A stretch of 64,000 nt of DNA from Viscum album (taxonomy: Eukaryota > Streptophyta > Magnoliopsida > Santalales > Viscaceae): positions 1,153,044,050 to 1,153,108,049 of the forward strand of contig OY728165.1 in NCBI GenBank assembly GCA_963277665.1. Reading direction: 5' to 3'. This document shows positions 59,999-64,000 of this stretch, piece after piece. The notes beneath the pieces are model-generated. The model saw nothing but the letters and a program-made list of their open reading frames with translations. It searched no databases and was not told where the DNA came from. The translations under genes were made by a program, and so were the position numbers. The number at the start of each line of letters is the position of its first letter. Positions within the stretch are counted from its first letter, which is position 1.

Positions 59999-62900
59999 TT
60001 TTAACACCCCATATTTCCATGGCACACTTCTCTTTTATTAATACAGTAGCATGTGTTATATGCAACTTCGAGTTCTAACACACACCACAACCAATCAAAC
60101 TAGCCATTATGAATAGTAATACCCATTTTTGAAATTTTATAAACATTAATTTTAAAATGGACTTTATTTTTGGATTCTTAATATCGATATTATCTTAGGG
60201 TGATTTTTTGTTATTTTTTTGAAAACATTCAAATTTTGATGAATAGTGAAAAAACACTGAGTTATAGTTTAAAACCGAATTTTTATTTTAATAATTTTTA
60301 TTTTATTTAAATTTAATTAATTTCAAAATAGATACATAATAACTATAAATGTTCAATGTAATTCATTGGAGTTAGTTTAGAATAATTTTAGATATATAAA
60401 AATTTTATTCAACTTTTTACCGTCTTTTACCCACCTCCTAGTGGAATTTGGAAATTCACATAAAACATAATTTTATCGCTTCTATAAGTGGAATTTCAAA
60501 AATCCGAGCGACACGATTAATATGAAGGAGTAAAATGTTGTTCAATGAGATGAAAACAATTTTTGGTGAAAAGTAACTTTTTACTTCTATTTACCACGGT
60601 AAAAAGTAAAGAGAGTAATTAAGGGTAAAAATGATATTAATATTACCCTATCACATTTACTAATTCTATTGGATAAGTGTATCACGGCTCAAAAAACCTT
60701 GGGAATAAAATATTATCATTTAAGTCCACTTGGATTAGATTAGGACGTTAATTATTGTTTAATTCGAAGAAAAGTTAAAAGAGATAAAATCATTGTTTAA
60801 ATAAATATTTCTTTAATATAGCGTTATAGATATACTAAATAAGATTATAAATATTAATTAGAAAGATAAAATAATTTCCTACGTAATGGTATTTTATTTA
60901 TAATTTTTATAAATTAAAATATTTAATTTATTTATGACACAATGGTGATGCAGTAATTACCAAATTAATGAAATATTAAAATAATTGATATAATAAATAC
61001 CAAAATAAATGTAATTTGAGATTTTTTATGAAATAAACTAATTTTATAGGATAATATGACTTTTAATAATATATGTAATTATGTTTTTTTTGATGTAATA
61101 ATGCTTTTATTTTTTTCAATCAAATCAAATGCCATGTAGTGTCAAAATTGACATAAAAGAGTTATTAAAACAAATATTATATTATTAATTGATATTAAAT
61201 TCTAAAAAATCTACGGTTTATCCAAAGGACTTATATCATGATATTTGTATCATTAATGGACCACTTGGGTTTATCTTGGATCTATATAGTATGTTTATTA
61301 TCTATATTATATTAAAATACAAAGAGACTTGGTAAATGTCAAACTATTTAACTAAGAGTTAAATATAAATGATAAAGTTAATATAGTGACACAAACCTGT
61401 CTAAAAGATATTGGTTGAAATTATTTTGACCAATACCCACCTTAAACTTTAAATAATCCACTTTGGAGCCATTTTATGCTGATTATGAATTTATTATAAA
61501 ATAATATTTCTAGCTTTTCCATAGGTGCCCCTCACCCCTCTGGTAAAAGAGAACTCACCCTTCTCTCTAATTTACACCATAAAATCCTTTGGTATCAGCC
61601 GAAACCAGCCCAATTATTCTCTCAACATCCCTAAAACCAACCTAGAGGCCTTATTTTGATCAGAAAGCCAACCTAAGGAGCCCTTTTGATCAGATCAAAC
61701 ATAAGATTTCGAAGAAGAGGTAATGTTTTCACCACCCTCGTTCAAGTCCATTTCATCTTCAACTTATTCTTTTTTTGTTATTACAATTCTAAAATAATAA
61801 ATCTAGTATATCATATATAATATTATGTTATTATAAATTTTGTACAACCATATACAGTATTCAATCCATCCTTTGAATGACATGTCACCATACCTGTGTA
61901 TGTACGACTTACGTTCTCCATGTCGTGGTGTAACTATTATTCAATAAATTATTATTTGGATTGGTATAATAATGATATCTAATTCATTTAATTAAAAAAT
62001 ATAACATTATAATGATTCTGTATATATGATATAACATCCATTTATTGATTATATTAATATCAAAAAAATGATATTATCGCTCGTGCGTACGCACGAACTA
62101 CCGTCTCCCCGAACGCGATGAGATTCATTCACCATCATATACATTCAAGTATAATTATCATTTGATGATTAAAAATAATGATTAAGGACTTGATATAATT
62201 CTAGATAAGAATAATATTCATCCTATTCATAACAAACACATCTTATGTAATAAAACATATAATAGAAAACGAGTAAGTTAACACCCGAGACGACGATATT
62301 ACATAGATATAATTAGAGCAATGTTAAATGATCATATATGATATTATATTAATATATATGATTCTTGAATAATTTAAAAACAATGATTTCACAATTATAC
62401 AGGAGGTTTACCTACCCCCAACCATGGAATAATTACAAGGTAATTGTTTATTTCACAATCTCTTCATTTCCCGAGGATGTTTATACATAATTATCTACTA
62501 TGACCTCTTTAACATCAACATGCGTGTTTCTTAAAAATGTTTTTCAAAACATTTTTTATATTTTTCATAATATGGTTTAAAGTTATTTATACCATTTTTT
62601 TGACTTTTTATAATATTTTTATTAAGGTATCTTTCCGTCGTTTTCCAAACAATGTTCTCTTGTATCCTCATCGACAAAATTAAGGTAAGAATGTCTTTTT
62701 TAACTTATACGGTGGGTGAAGCTATTTTCTACCGTTATAAACTCGTCGAAGCTTCACTTACAGGATTTTTAGTTTATTTTCAATGTAAATGTTTCCTTTT
62801 ATAATTATGTGAATTTAAAATGATTTGAAAAAGAGATATTTCTATCAAATGGTTTTGATTTCAACTATGTCAACATCCTTTGATGGATTTTAGGCTTATT

Positions 62901-63720
62901 TGATGTTTATTTATTATGATACAAAACTTCCATATTGTATTGAAGATAGTTTGATATGTATGATTATGGATGTGTTATTTTTATACCATTCATGGTTTAT
63001 ATAGAATGTATTGACATTTCATATGCTAGTTTTAATATGAACAATTATGTTATGTTTAAACATTTTCATATGGAAATGCATTGGACTTAGTAAGTGATAG
63101 GTGGAGCCCGCTATTGCTCCTAGATGCATCGGTAGGTCTCCTGAGACAAACTAGTGTCTTGGAACAAGGCCTTGATAAAAATATTATTTTTAGTCTAGGC
63201 ATGAGGCCCTATCTATGTGGTTATGATAGTCTGGAAATATTAATTCCATCATTATGAATGTTGCTATTGATATTGAATGTGATTATTCGACTTGTAGAGT
63301 ACACATGTGAATAAGTAGATGGAATTATTTCATTTTATTTTTTCATATTATGATGTAGTTCAAGTTTTAAAGGCTTTTGTATTAGTTATACATTTCTTTA
63401 AATGTTTATGCTTATTTATGAAAGTCTCCGCTATATTGTTTTCCTTACTGAGCATATGAGATCACCCCTTTCAATATATTATTTTTTCCCAGGATTTGAA
63501 GAAGTAATATATGAATGACCTGTAGGAATAGTATGGGGGAAATGAAGAAAAGATTTTGTTGTAGTTTTTTTACTTTATGATGTAATGTAAGACTTATGAA
63601 TATATCTAGTGTTTCCAAGACTACTAAACTTATTGATCTTTTGAGATTTGATCTATTGTGATAATGCAAATGTTATGTAATAATGCCCCGACTCTGGGTA
63701 ACTGGGGTCAGAGCGTTATA
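59999..63720 (+). repeat. Element 6, 5' LTR (start inferred)
   Basis: The right edge is firm: GGGGTCAGAGCGTTATA precedes a 2-base spacer and the primer site, matching the usual ...GGTCGGGGCGTTACA end of Tekay-like LTRs with CA changed to TA. The left edge is inferred from TTTAACACCCCATATTTCC at about 59999, which resembles the usual TGTAACACCCCG start. A promoter-leader-like, less AT-rich stretch is at about 61525-61740. A 16-bp CpG-rich perfect palindrome is at 62081-62096. Confidence 0.6.
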
Positions 63721-63722
63721 GT

Positions 63723-63733
63723 TGATATCAGAG
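63723..63733 (+). other. Element 6 primer binding site
   Basis: TGATATCAGAG differs at one base from the consensus TGGTATCAGAG and sits two bases after the LTR end. It fixes orientation as plus. Confidence 0.75.
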
Positions 63734-64000
63734 AAAGTTTAGTACAAACCTTAGGAGCTAGATTTAGGTAAACTCTTATTAGATAACATATCCCTAATAT
63801 AGATATTGAGAATTAGTATAGAAGAACTTCCTAGAAATTTTGCATTGTAGATATTTTGTGAGTTTTCTAAGAAATACATCCCTATCTGGATAAGAGAAGG
63901 TAGAGGTGTCTCTAGCACTGATGTACCTAGTGGTTAAATCAGAAAACACCACTTTGAGCTAGACTCAAATGGGAACTGGTGCACAACAACGGGCCTTGAT
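63734..64000 (+). pseudogene. gag: Element 6 leader and start of gag, partial
   Basis: By position this is the untranslated leader and the N-terminal part of gag. A stretch near 63897-63930 (RRGVSSTDVPSG-like, then a stop) is consistent with the basic, low-complexity start of plant Ty3 gag, but no domain is reached before the window ends. Confidence 0.35.

Larger units (their letters stand above)
59999..64000 (+). mobile_element. Element 6: 5' end of a Ty3/gypsy (Tekay-like) element
   Basis: A plus-strand LTR from about 59999 to 63720 is followed by a primer site at 63723-63733 and leader or early gag to the window end. It is the only element on the plus strand. The rest, including all of pol and the 3' LTR, lies to the right of the window. 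Confidence 0.65.

Noticed and set aside
62716..62757. GTGAAGCT...AGCTTCAC inverted repeat as a terminator or small-RNA hairpin
   Set aside because: The stem is only 8 bp with a 26-base loop in AT-rich LTR DNA. Chance pairing is likely.

Overview
The window reads as a gene-poor, repeat-filled block of a plant nuclear genome, probably pericentromeric or centromere-proximal heterochromatin of a large-genome angiosperm. The evidence is a set of decayed Ty3/gypsy LTR retrotransposons with an initiator-tRNA-type primer site (variants of TGGTATCAGAG), gag-protease-RT-RNase H-integrase order, and chromodomain-like tails after the integrase (chromovirus type, closest in layout to Tekay/Del). There is also a tandem satellite array. 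I see no intact host gene, tRNA, rRNA or CRISPR array. Every coding region I can support is a retroelement pseudogene with stops and frameshifts.

Layout. (1) 1-9254, minus strand: element 1, a non-autonomous LTR element with very long LTRs (about 4.86 kb) around a short internal region (about 2.15 kb) that holds only a gag relic. Its left LTR is cut by the window start. (2) 9255 to about 14900, minus: element 2, a Ty3 element whose integrase frame is interrupted at 9254/9255 by element 1. (3) 15893-26041, minus: element 4, a Ty3 chromovirus with both LTRs (about 2.64 kb each), primer site, polypurine tract and all pol domains as pseudogenes. It seems to be inserted in a still older relative (element 5), whose leader and LTR continue at 26042 to about 28200. 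(4) 28.2-34.6 kb: very AT-rich DNA with no recognisable coding, except a short about 188-bp repeat at 31.2-32.0 kb. (5) About 34.9-38.4 kb: a diverged satellite with monomers of about 177 bp arranged as a three-monomer higher-order repeat of about 531 bp. This is the most unusual feature of the window. (6) 39684-50915, minus: element 3, a structurally complete Ty3 chromovirus of 11.2 kb with a near-matching 5-bp target duplication and a 16-17 bp minisatellite inside each LTR. (7) 50.9-60.0 kb: AT-rich DNA with one reverse-transcriptase relic near 57.1 kb. (8) About 59999-64000, plus: the 5' LTR, primer site and first part of the leader or gag of element 6, which runs off the window.

Within the retroelements the genes would have worked together as one replication unit (capsid, protease, RT/RNase H, integrase), but none is intact here. 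Hand-compared stretches of paired LTRs differ at roughly 15-20% of positions, so the insertions are old. Base composition is two-phase: elements 1, 2 and 3 are moderately GC, and the rest is strongly AT-rich. Boundaries marked 'about' are read by eye.
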